A DNA stretch of 23,256 nt, taken from contig JBEKZQ010000224.1 in NCBI GenBank assembly GCA_049509675.1, positions 1 to 23,256 on the forward strand, read 5' to 3'. Origin of the DNA: JBEKZQ01 sp049509675 (lineage in GTDB: Bacteria; Planctomycetota; Planctomycetia; Pirellulales; Thermoguttaceae). Below the pieces are notes generated by a model. That model saw only the letters and a program-made list of their open reading frames with translations, was not told where the DNA came from and made no database searches. The position numbers and the translations under genes were made by a program. Positions 14,267-22,831 of this stretch are shown here, one piece after another (position 1 is the first letter of the stretch; each line of letters opens with the position of its first letter).

Positions 14267-16535
14267 ACGATCCCGCCGTGGTGTGCGCGGCCGGCTTGGG
14301 CGACGGTGTTGGTTGTTGGCTCTCGGTGGTCGATTCTTCGTGCGTGGGGCGGTGGATCAAGAACCCGCCAGCCGCGCCGCGCTGCAGGAAGACATCGCCC
14401 TTGGCGCCGCAACCGAACGTGTCGCGGCCGCCGTAATCGACCAGGAAGCTGAAATTGCCGCCGCACTCGGGCAGATCGTGATACGAGATCGAAGGCGGGG
14501 CATAACCCTGCCCGTAGCCCAGGTAGACGTCGTCGCCGCCGTAGTCGAAGAGGATTCCCAGGCTGGCCTGGGCGCCGCAGCCCTGGGTCAATCCGCCGGC
14601 CGCTTCGTAGCGATCGTGGCCGCCGAAATCGCACAGCACGCCCACCGAGCAGTCCCAGCCCATGCCGGAACCCATGATCGTGCCCTGGTAGACGTCGTTG
14701 CCGCTGTCGTCGAAACAGAAACCCACGGCGTAGTGGCAGCCCCAGCCGCAGCCGAAGCGCTGGAAGAGCGGCTCGGTGCGCGGGCCGCCGTTGAAGGCCT
14801 TTTGGCAGATCAGCCGCTTGTCGTTGCCGGCGAAGTCGCGGGCCAGGCCCACGCCGCACCAGTAGCCGCCGCCGTGCGAGAGGTAGTCGAATTCGTAGAC
14901 GTCGTCGCCGGCGCCGTCCAACAACACGCCGATGCCGCCGCTGGCGACCTGGCGAATGCCGGCGCCGACGCCCTGGCCCCAGCCCTCGTAGCCGGGCGTT
15001 TCCGGCTTGTAGGAATTGGGATACAAGCCGCCGCAGTAGTAATGGTCGTCGCCCTTCAGGTCGTCCAACAGGCCGAAGCCCAGCGGGCCGCCGAACCCTT
15101 GGGCCCACATGGCCGCATGGTACTGGTCGTTGCCGCTGCGGTCGATGAGGATGCCGATGCCGCCCACGGCCTGGCCCTGGCAGCGACGCAGTCCCGAGTA
15201 CTTATCGTTGCCGGCGTAATCGATGAGGATGCCCACGCCGCCCAGGGCCGATCCCTGGGCCACGTCCTGGGCCTCGTAGACGTCGTCGCCATCGAGGCTC
15301 AAGAGCATGGAAACGCCCAGGATCGCCCCGCCTTGCACGCCCGGCTTGGTGGCTCGGAAGAGATTGTTGCCACCCAGATCGATGACCACCAACACGGGCC
15401 GGTCCAGGGAAACCGTTCCCTCGTAGTATTCGTCGTCGCCGCCGAGGTCCACGACCGCGGCCACGTCGCGCATCTCGTCCAATTGATACACGTTGCGCCC
15501 TCGGCCGCCAATGACGATGGCGCCGGCCGGGGTCTCGATCTTCGCCACCACCCGGCCGGTAACGCCCGCCACGGTCACGTCACCATCCTCGGGCAGTCCC
15601 TTGAGTTGTTCCAATAATTTGGGATCGGTCAACGGCACCAGGGCCTCGGCGGCGGCAATCCAATGGACGCGATCCATCTTCTCCAGCAGGTCGCAGAGCC
15701 GGCGCCCGGTGGCTCGATCCTGGAGGGTATGGCCCACTTGGCTCTGGGTCAGGCCCGGATAGAGGTTGGTGGACAGTTCCCGGATTTCATTTTTCGTCAA
15801 CGGCGCCAGGGCCGCGGCCGTTGCGGTCTGGGCCTCGACCAGCGCCTGTTTGAGCACGTCGAGGGCCTCCTGGGGCGACTTGACCGGCACAAAGGGGCGC
15901 GGCTGGCGTTTGCCGAGATCCAATTTCTCGGCAATGATCGGCAAGGCGAGGGCCAGCCCGCCGGGGTCGTCGTGGACCGCCGTGTGCAGGGTGCGGGTAA
16001 ACTCCTCCGCTTCGGCCGGTGCTTTCAAGGCATTGTGGATCAGGTGTTCATACCAACTCAAGCGACAATTGCCGGTCACTTCGGAGCCGGTGCGCGGCCC
16101 GGAGGTGCTGTCCACCTTATAGGCGGTGTAATTTTGCCAGCGATCGAAACTGGCACGGTTCCCCCGGCTCCTCAGGGCGCCCTCGATCTCTTGCTCCAAT
16201 AGCTTCATCATTGCGGGGGCCAGAGGATTGCCGATGGTCTCGGCTTCGGCCGGTTTCTTGTCAGCCGGTTTCGCCTGGGCGGGCGGGGAGGCATCGCGGT
16301 CGTCGCCCAGGGCGTTGGGTGATCGCCACAGTCCCACCACGGCAAGGGTGAGCAGGGCGGCGGAAAGCCCTACGATCCGCGGCAACCGGGGGACTGTCCC
16401 GATTTTCGCGTGGCGATCACTTGCGATCGCAGCGAAAATGCGGCTGTCCCCTTTGACGGTGGAATTGCCCCTGCTAGCACTGAAATCGAAACAGGCTCGC
16501 AACTGATCCTGATTCGTCCCACGCGGTCTCATCAT
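14265..16535 (-). CDS. Exported protein with about twelve G-x-D-x-Y repeats
   Basis: A 756-residue protein. The ATG at 16535 is chosen over one at 16607 because AGGAG lies six bases upstream. A hydrophobic segment at about residues 56-72 (V-G-L-S-A-A-L-L-T-L-A-V-V-G-L) should be a signal anchor or an unusually long signal peptide. A helical, charged part to about 350 is followed by roughly twelve repeats (360-700) with core L-x-D-x-x-G-[ND]-D-x-Y and usually a Q-G and a G-x-G-I. Examples are LIDYAGNDKYSG and FDDSGNDVYQG. Regular Gly-Asp spacing suggests a beta-helix or beta-roll that may bind calcium, as in RTX repeats (inference). The tail is low complexity. Residues 28-48 are encoded by a palindromic repeat. 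No function recognised. Confidence 0.8.
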   Translation of the reverse strand: MMRPRGTNQDQLRACFDFSASRGNSTVKGDSRIFAAIASDRHAKIGTVPRLPRIVGLSAALLTLAVVGLWRSPNALGDDRDASPPAQAKPADKKPAEAETIGNPLAPAMMKLLEQEIEGALRSRGNRASFDRWQNYTAYKVDSTSGPRTGSEVTGNCRLSWYEHLIHNALKAPAEAEEFTRTLHTAVHDDPGGLALALPIIAEKLDLGKRQPRPFVPVKSPQEALDVLKQALVEAQTATAAALAPLTKNEIRELSTNLYPGLTQSQVGHTLQDRATGRRLCDLLEKMDRVHWIAAAEALVPLTDPKLLEQLKGLPEDGDVTVAGVTGRVVAKIETPAGAIVIGGRGRNVYQLDEMRDVAAVVDLGGDDEYYEGTVSLDRPVLVVIDLGGNNLFRATKPGVQGGAILGVSMLLSLDGDDVYEAQDVAQGSALGGVGILIDYAGNDKYSGLRRCQGQAVGGIGILIDRSGNDQYHAAMWAQGFGGPLGFGLLDDLKGDDHYYCGGLYPNSYKPETPGYEGWGQGVGAGIRQVASGGIGVLLDGAGDDVYEFDYLSHGGGYWCGVGLARDFAGNDKRLICQKAFNGGPRTEPLFQRFGCGWGCHYAVGFCFDDSGNDVYQGTIMGSGMGWDCSVGVLCDFGGHDRYEAAGGLTQGCGAQASLGILFDYGGDDVYLGYGQGYAPPSISYHDLPECGGNFSFLVDYGGRDTFGCGAKGDVFLQRGAAGGFLIHRPTHEESTTESQQPTPSPKPAAHTTAGS
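16389..16451. repeat. GGGGAC-family palindrome within a coding region
   Basis: The GGGGACTGTCCC and GATTTTCGC blocks (16389-16409) are matched by GCGAAAATG and CTGTCCCC (16432-16451), with an inner GCGATC-acttGCGATCGC. It has the same design as the element at 7626 but lies in frame inside the N-terminus of the repeat protein. Confidence 0.75.
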
Positions 16536-16720
16536 ACTTCTCCTAACGTAGGGCCCCCATACAACCCGTATACCCGGAGCCGCTGAGAAACGAGGGATCT
16601 GCGGCAATTCTATGTATCCTGCGCCAACCGCCCCAGTGTAGCGTACTTCCGGTGCGATTCAAGGCGTGCATCGGCGAGAGTTCCGGGCTTCCTTGAATAG
16701 AAACAGCCGGCGCCGCCGGT

Positions 16721-17701
16721 TCAGCGCTGGGGCGGCGCGAATTTCCGCCGAAACGGCTTTTGCAGCGCGGCCAGGCAGAACTCGCGCCGGTTGTGCTGCA
16801 ATTGACGAGCACGGAGCAGGTTGTAACCCCAGCCGCCGACACGGGCCAGATACGCTGGCACCTCGGCGGCAAGTTCCCACTGCGGCAGCTTGAGCGTCAA
16901 TAGCAAGCCGCGAATGTTTACTTCCGGATGCGTGACGATGGCCTCAACTGCGTCCAGGGTGTAGGCCGGGGGTACATTCATGTCGGCCGCAAGCCAGCGG
17001 ATCTTGCGAAACGCACGGCGCGGTACGTCCGGCGCGCGGCGGCGGACGTGGCGGAAATTGGGATTGCTCAACAGCGACGGATCCATCTCGGCCGGATCGA
17101 TTCCTACCACGCTGGCGCCCCGCGCCAGCAGCGCCTGGCTGGCGCCGCCCGGGGCACTGCCGATCTCCGCCCAGCGAGCCCCCGGGGCCATAGGCATTTG
17201 CGACCACCGCAGGGCCTCTGCCATTTTCAGCCAGGCACGGCTGATTGTCTCGGCCGGCGGTTCCAGCGGCATCATTCCGCCCGGCCATTGCGAGGCCACG
17301 CCGCGGGCGCGGTGATAGCCGACCCACCACAGGCCCGGATCGACGAGGATACAATCGACCACCCAATCGCCGCGCCGCGCAGGCTCACGGTAATCGTGCC
17401 CGCCGCTAAGGCGTTCCGGCCGCGGACAATGCTGCCGGATCGCCTCATAGGCGGCCATGGCGGCGGGGGAAATGGCGGGCTCGAAACCGTACACGCCGGG
17501 TTCGGCGCGGTCGCGCTCCCACACGTGGATGCGTTGGAAAGGCCGTTCGCCCAGCGTCGTCCATACATTGCCCGCCAAGGCCGGCAGATCCGCCCCCGAC
17601 ACCCGGCCCATGGCGAAACCGTAGCTCCGCGCAAAGACCGAGTGAAGATCGAAATCGCCCGGCAGATGGCGACATGACAGCAAGAACCCCGCAAAGCTCA
17701 A
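16721..17701 (-). CDS. RlmM/FtsJ-like 2'-O-ribose RNA methyltransferase
   Basis: A 326-residue SAM-dependent methyltransferase resembling RlmM (23S rRNA C2498 2'-O-methyltransferase; 366 residues in E. coli). An N-terminal substrate-binding region precedes the Rossmann core. The SAM motif A-E-I-G-S-A-P-G-G is at residues about 178-186, followed by V-V-G-I-D-P-A-E-M-D-P. A-D-M-N-V-P-P and K271 in LTLKLPQWE supply plausible Asp and Lys of the FtsJ-type catalytic set. The most likely start is TTG 17701, which overlaps the antitoxin stop (TTGA) and suits a methyltransferase starting L-S-F-A-G-F-L-L. The frame is open far upstream, but that part shadows the antitoxin. The fold is sure; the exact target nucleotide is inferred. 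Confidence 0.85.
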   Translation of the reverse strand: MSFAGFLLSCRHLPGDFDLHSVFARSYGFAMGRVSGADLPALAGNVWTTLGERPFQRIHVWERDRAEPGVYGFEPAISPAAMAAYEAIRQHCPRPERLSGGHDYREPARRGDWVVDCILVDPGLWWVGYHRARGVASQWPGGMMPLEPPAETISRAWLKMAEALRWSQMPMAPGARWAEIGSAPGGASQALLARGASVVGIDPAEMDPSLLSNPNFRHVRRRAPDVPRRAFRKIRWLAADMNVPPAYTLDAVEAIVTHPEVNIRGLLLTLKLPQWELAAEVPAYLARVGGWGYNLLRARQLQHNRREFCLAALQKPFRRKFAPPQR

Positions 17702-18069
17702 TGGCTCACTCGGCGGCGTGTCTTGCGGGCCGAGCGACTCGCTTCGGCCTCCTCCAGGGCATGGAGGATCTTGTCCACGGTCGCCACGTTGGGGCTGTGC
17801 TTGGCATGTTCGAGCCGGCTCAGCGTTTCCAGCCGTACACCGGCACGGTTGGCCAATTCGGCTTGCGTAAGTGAAACTGCCCGCCGCCGTCGCATGATTT
17901 TCCGCGCCAACAGCACGCGAGCCGATTCCACGGCGGCATAGTTGCCCTTGGCGTCGGGCTGTGGCAAGGGCGGCTCCCAAGTTTCCCCGACCAACTCGCG
18001 GTAATCCGCCTCGGGCAGGATGACGAATCGTTGGCCACCCAGCGTGACGGTTTGGACGTTCGCGGTCAT
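17698..18069 (-). CDS. XRE-type antitoxin, apparently intact
   Basis: A 123-residue protein. The N-terminal part (F-V-I-L-P-E-A-D-Y-R-E-L-V) resembles the toxin-facing segment of RelE/ParE-partner antitoxins. Residues about 58-105 form an XRE helix-turn-helix with LTQAELANRAGVRLETLSRL. The tail is Arg/Lys-rich. The ATG at 18069 starts three bases after the toxin-frame stop with AAAGG upstream, as expected in a toxin-antitoxin pair. Its stop overlaps the likely TTG start of the methyltransferase, so the two are probably translationally coupled. No lesions are seen, although the partner toxin carries an in-frame stop. It probably represses the operon through the dyad at 18356-18372. Confidence 0.87.
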   Translation of the reverse strand: MTANVQTVTLGGQRFVILPEADYRELVGETWEPPLPQPDAKGNYAAVESARVLLARKIMRRRRAVSLTQAELANRAGVRLETLSRLEHAKHSPNVATVDKILHALEEAEASRSARKTRRRVSH

Positions 18070-18072
18070 GAT

Positions 18073-18327
18073 TCACCTTTCGTAGAACTTGGCGCGGTGG
18101 CCGATCTTCTCCACGATGACGGTCTGCTGTTCCACGCGGAATTGCAGTCGGTAGTCGCCCGTCCGCAGACGCCAATGGCCGGCCAGGTGTCCGCTGAGCA
18201 GTTTGGCGCCGCTGAGTTGCGGCCATCTTTCCAACCGCTCGTAGAGCTTGGCCACCCGGGCGACAATTTCTGGCGGCAGACGGTCGAGTTGTTAGAGGGC
18301 CTCGCGGGTAGTGACCACATTGGCCAT
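18073..18327 (-). pseudogene. RelE/ParE-type toxin gene with in-frame stop at codon 12
   Basis: Reading from ATG 18327 gives M-A-N-V-V-T-T-R-E-A-L-stop-Q-L-D-R-L-P-P-E-I-V-A-R-V-A-K-L-Y and continues to a normal end. The TAA at 18294-18292 interrupts the first helix, where RelE/ParE relatives usually have Glu, Lys or Gln, so one base change explains it. The remainder (G-H-W-R-L-R-T-G-D-Y-R-L-Q-F-R-V and G-H-R-A-K-F-Y) is a well preserved RelE-type core, so decay looks recent. Restart at GTG 18255 would yield about 60 residues lacking the first helix. A sequencing error, or a partly active restart product, cannot be excluded. Confidence 0.83.
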
Positions 18328-18333
18328 CACAGT

Positions 18334-18362
18334 ATTCTCGCCGTGCAAGACACATTTGTCAA
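18334..18362 (-). promoter_or_regulatory. Promoter of the second toxin-antitoxin module
   Basis: On the minus strand, TTGACA (18362-18357, perfect -35) is followed after 17 bp by GAGAAT (18339-18334, 4/6 to TATAAT). Only six bases separate the -10 box from the toxin ATG at 18327, so the transcript would start at or beside the start codon and be leaderless. Confidence 0.6.
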
Positions 18363-18372
18363 ATATTGACAA
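18356..18372. promoter_or_regulatory. Perfect dyad, probable toxin-antitoxin operator
   Basis: TTGTCAAATATTGACAA has perfect 7-bp inverted arms around ATA. One arm contains the -35 box, so a bound XRE antitoxin would block RNA polymerase. Binding is inferred. Confidence 0.6.
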
Positions 18373-18432
18373 GCTACATCAGAAGCTTACCGGGGCTTTG
18401 GCGGACATGCGGCGCTGCCAAAAACGTCTAAC

Positions 18433-18454
18433 TAGCCCCTAATCCCTTATCCCT
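18433..18454. repeat. Short degenerate heptamer tract
   Basis: TAGCCCCT is followed by AATCCCT and TATCCCT, related to the AATCCCT tract at 7039-7059. It lies about ten bases beyond the stop codon of the adjacent minus-strand gene. Confidence 0.5.
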
Positions 18455-18463
18455 CGCCCGCCT

Positions 18464-20125
18464 TCACGGCACGAGCGTGAGCCTCAGCGGGTTGGCGGCT
18501 GCGCCGTCGCCGCGGACCACGACCACGTCGGCAGGCACGGGGGCAGCGACGATCATGTTGGGCACCCGCATCCGCACGCCCAGGTCATACCAACCGAGAA
18601 TCTCGCCCTGCACCTCCTGGCCGGCCACGTGGACCAGCGCTTGTCCGGCCTCGGGCCCAAACCCCTCGCCGGCCAGCAGCACCTCGCTGCCCGATCGCGC
18701 GGCAAGCGGCTCCAACTCGAACGACGCCGGATCGACCGGCAGCACTTCGGCCACCGGCAGCACCGTGCCATTGGTGGAGCGGTTCGACTGCGGGATCTCC
18801 CGATTGGCATCGACCAGCACGTGCAAGGTGCTGAACGGCACGGGATTGCCGTTGTAATCGCGCCCCATGGCGACGACTTCCCACGGCATGCGGACATCGA
18901 CCGACTGCGTGTCGCCGCCGTTGATCGAGATCACGCGCACGCCGGCCTGCGGCAGTCCGGCCACGAGATTCCGATCCAGGCCGGCCAACAGGGTGACGTT
19001 GAACGGCCGCATGATCGGCTGCGGACTGTTGTTGCGGTACCACACGCGGAACCGCGGCCCCAGCTTTTCCTCGGGATGGCCCGGATCGACGAAACGCACC
19101 GCCAGCAGTTGCAGGTTGTAATCATTCGCCGCCACGAGTATCGGTCGCGCATCGACCCACGTGCCGCAGGCCACCGCCGGCAGCGGCGCCCAGACGGGCA
19201 CCGGATAATAGGCCCAGGCCGGGCACGGATCGTAGACCACCGGCCGGCACCAGACGGGCCGCGGATCGTAGACCGGATAGCAGTTGTAGTGCCACGACCA
19301 ATCGACCCACGGATTCCAGTGCGGATACCAGCATACGCCGGCAAAGTAGTGGGGCCCATAATAATGGTACTCGAACGCATCCTTGACATACGTCGGTCCC
19401 ACGTGACCGCTATAGAAATTCTCGTGGTGGATGACATTGTTCAAATGCACGTCGGCCCGCACATTGGGCACATGGTGCTCGAGTTCCATGCGCCGGGCCA
19501 CGTCGCCTTGCGCCGCCAGCTTGTACTGGTCTGCAAGTTTCAAACGCTGGGCCCCGGCCCCGCGCGTGACCGGAGCAAGCTGGCCGGCGGCCAGCCGGGT
19601 CTGGAAGCGGTCCTGGGTCATCTGGCGAATCTCGGCCTGCGACCTGACCGGACGGACCGGCGGGCCGGAGAACCGCGCCCCGGGCGTCACGTCGTTCCGC
19701 GGCCGGAAGTTTTCCCGCGGCGCGAGGTCGGCCTTTGGTCCGACCACGGGCGGCGTATTGCCGCTGAGCCGCTTGCGAACATCGAGAACCCCGGAATGGT
19801 CGCCCGAAGGCCCGGGCGCTGGCGTGGTTTTCGGCTCATAAACACTCCGCGGAACGGGCCGCGGCGGCGGCTCTTTGCCAGAATCCCTAATGCGCGTCGC
19901 CGGGGCCGGGGGCGTGCCCGCGTCGTCCGCACGGCGACGGACATCGCCCGATCGACTGGGCGGCGGCTGCGGCCGATCCTCCCCGCTACGGCGGGTGCGC
20001 GGGTTCTTTGTATCATCGTCGCCCGGCGCCGCGGCGGCTTGCCGCCAGCATGGGCACGCGATCATAGCGGCCAGAACAATAGCTTCCGCAATCAGTTTCA
20101 AGCACCGAGGTCTAACGCAAGACAT
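18464..20125 (-). CDS. Secreted Pro-rich and aromatic-rich protein with IPT/TIG-like end
   Basis: A 553-residue exported protein of unknown function. The ATG at 20125 has AAGGAG upstream. A signal peptide (about 1-33, ending A-A-A-A-P) leads into a Pro/Arg-rich, probably disordered part (35-150). Residues about 245-315 are extraordinarily rich in Tyr, Trp, His, Pro and Cys (for example Y-H-Y-Y-G-P-H-Y, W-Y-P-H-W-N-P-W). A beta-rich part with F-R-V-W-Y-R-N-N and F-N-V-T-L-L-A-G follows. The last 75 residues, with V-L-L-A-G-E-G-F-G and closing beta strands, resemble an IPT/TIG immunoglobulin-like domain. A surface or envelope role is plausible. It stands alone. Confidence 0.75.
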   Translation of the reverse strand: MSCVRPRCLKLIAEAIVLAAMIACPCWRQAAAAPGDDDTKNPRTRRSGEDRPQPPPSRSGDVRRRADDAGTPPAPATRIRDSGKEPPPRPVPRSVYEPKTTPAPGPSGDHSGVLDVRKRLSGNTPPVVGPKADLAPRENFRPRNDVTPGARFSGPPVRPVRSQAEIRQMTQDRFQTRLAAGQLAPVTRGAGAQRLKLADQYKLAAQGDVARRMELEHHVPNVRADVHLNNVIHHENFYSGHVGPTYVKDAFEYHYYGPHYFAGVCWYPHWNPWVDWSWHYNCYPVYDPRPVWCRPVVYDPCPAWAYYPVPVWAPLPAVACGTWVDARPILVAANDYNLQLLAVRFVDPGHPEEKLGPRFRVWYRNNSPQPIMRPFNVTLLAGLDRNLVAGLPQAGVRVISINGGDTQSVDVRMPWEVVAMGRDYNGNPVPFSTLHVLVDANREIPQSNRSTNGTVLPVAEVLPVDPASFELEPLAARSGSEVLLAGEGFGPEAGQALVHVAGQEVQGEILGWYDLGVRMRVPNMIVAAPVPADVVVVRGDGAAANPLRLTLVP

Positions 20126-20219
20126 ACAGTTCTCCTTCCTTGAATGGGCGTTTGCAACATTCTACGAGGTGGGTGGTAATCCAGCCATGCCAAAAGCGAA
20201 AACTGCGCCAAGACAGAGT

Positions 20220-20247
20220 ATTCAGTTTTGAGTGTTCAGTTTTCAGT
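20220..20247. repeat. Heptamer tract, TTTCAGT type
   Basis: Four degenerate units read ATTCAGT, TTTGAGT, GTTCAGT and TTTCAGT. The sequence differs from the other tracts in the window but keeps the 7-base period. Confidence 0.65.
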
Positions 20248-20253
20248 TGGTGG

Positions 20254-20364
20254 GGCTCGGCGTGTGCCGCCGTATGCCACTGGCTTTGCCGCCGTGTGCC
20301 ACTGGCTTTGCCGCCGTGTGCCACTGGCTTCGCCGCCGTGTGCCACTGGCTCTGCCAGTGTTCG
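20254..20364. repeat. 22-bp tandem array of the CACTGGC family
   Basis: Three full units of GCCACTGGCTTTGCCGCCGT plus GT (20276-20297, 20298-20319, 20320-20341, the last with one change) are followed by a partial unit that closes as CACTGGC-tct-GCCAGTG (20343-20359). A degenerate part-unit precedes them. It is a direct expansion of the element found singly at 6949. There are no spacers, so it is not CRISPR. Confidence 0.85.
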
Positions 20365-20764
20365 CGCCGCTGTTGCGGGAAACGCGCGCCGGCGCAAACC
20401 GTTACAGCGAGAGATGTTCCGCGCAGGCCATGGCGGGCGACCAATGCCTGCTTCAAAGTTCTTGCCGCGGACGAGCGATGGTGCCCCCAGTGCGTACGTG
20501 GACTTCTCCGACACCTTGATGCGGCACACGTGAACTGTGTCCCGGGAACAATACCCTGATGTCATCCTGAGTCGCGGCAAATCGTTATGACGACATAGAC
20601 AACAGGCGAAAGCATGCGCACGGGGAAAGTCAGGCATAGAATCCGCAGATTTCGCAGATGCATGCAGATTTGCCCCAACGAGAACTACGCCGTACCCCTG
20701 CCAAAATGACATGCCCCCCCTACTGAACCCTGTTGTTGCTCCCTTGGCTCATAGTTGTGCTATA

Positions 20765-20797
20765 GACGCAACGTATTTTGTATTAACGTCTTGCGTC
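20765..20797. promoter_or_regulatory. Dyad upstream of the sigma-54 site, possible activator-binding site
   Basis: GACGCAA (20765-20771) and TTGCGTC (20791-20797) are perfect inverted arms about 60 bases ahead of the predicted transcription start. Sigma-54 promoters need an upstream-bound activator; this is a candidate site. Its closeness to the promoter is a weakness. Confidence 0.4.
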
Positions 20798-20812
20798 GTC
20801 ATGTGCTGGTGT

Positions 20813-20828
20813 TGGCACGCGGCTTGCG
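20813..20828 (+). promoter_or_regulatory. Sigma-54 (-24/-12) promoter of groEL
   Basis: TGGCACGCGGCTTGCG matches the -24/-12 consensus TGGCACR-N4-TTGCW at every defined position except the last. GG and GC keep the required spacing. Transcription would start near 20838-20840, leaving a leader of about 170 bases. Control by RpoN and an enhancer-binding protein is inferred. Confidence 0.6.
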
Positions 20829-21006
20829 AAATCCCCCGTATTAATCGCAGACGGCTGCCAATTATGGTCGTGGTACGCCAAGATTTTCTGTCTGCGAACG
20901 GTAACGCCTTTGACGCCAGCCTCTCGCGATTGGTGCGGTTTGCGTCATTTCCACCCGTGTAAAGTACAAGATACCAGAGCAGTGCCAGCAACAGGAGGAA
21001 TCCACT

Positions 21007-22722
<1,716 letters not shown>

Positions 22723-22831
22723 CCGCCGCGGACCGTCCCGTTCGCCTCCGCTGCGGAGCGGGCAAACCGTGTGTGAAGACTTCATTCCAAAGAAACCAAG
22801 AGAAACCAACTGTCAGCAGAAGGATGTGAAC

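Larger units (their letters stand above)
20126..21006. other. Long intergenic region ahead of groEL
   Basis: About 880 bases. It contains a heptamer tract of TTTCAGT type (20220-20247), the 22-bp repeat array (20254-20364), a stretch from about 20365 to 20710 with no convincing gene, a triple GCAGAT motif (20649-20676), and the groEL control region (20765-21006). Open frames here are short and have no protein-like signature. No tRNA was recognised. Confidence 0.6.

Noticed and set aside
13512..15617. 701-codon plus-strand frame across two minus-strand genes
   Set aside because: It reads through the heptamer arrays and is low complexity; the minus-strand genes have signal peptides and ribosome-binding sites.
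16536..16607. Earlier ATG (16607) for the twelve-repeat protein
   Set aside because: The ATG at 16535 has a well-spaced AGGAG, while the upstream codons lack a ribosome-binding site and protein character.
17702..18355. Long N-terminal extension of the methyltransferase frame
   Set aside because: This part is a shadow of the antitoxin and toxin genes, which have clear family signatures.
20276..20364. Possible CRISPR array
   Set aside because: The 22-bp units are contiguous with no unique spacers, and no cas genes are present.
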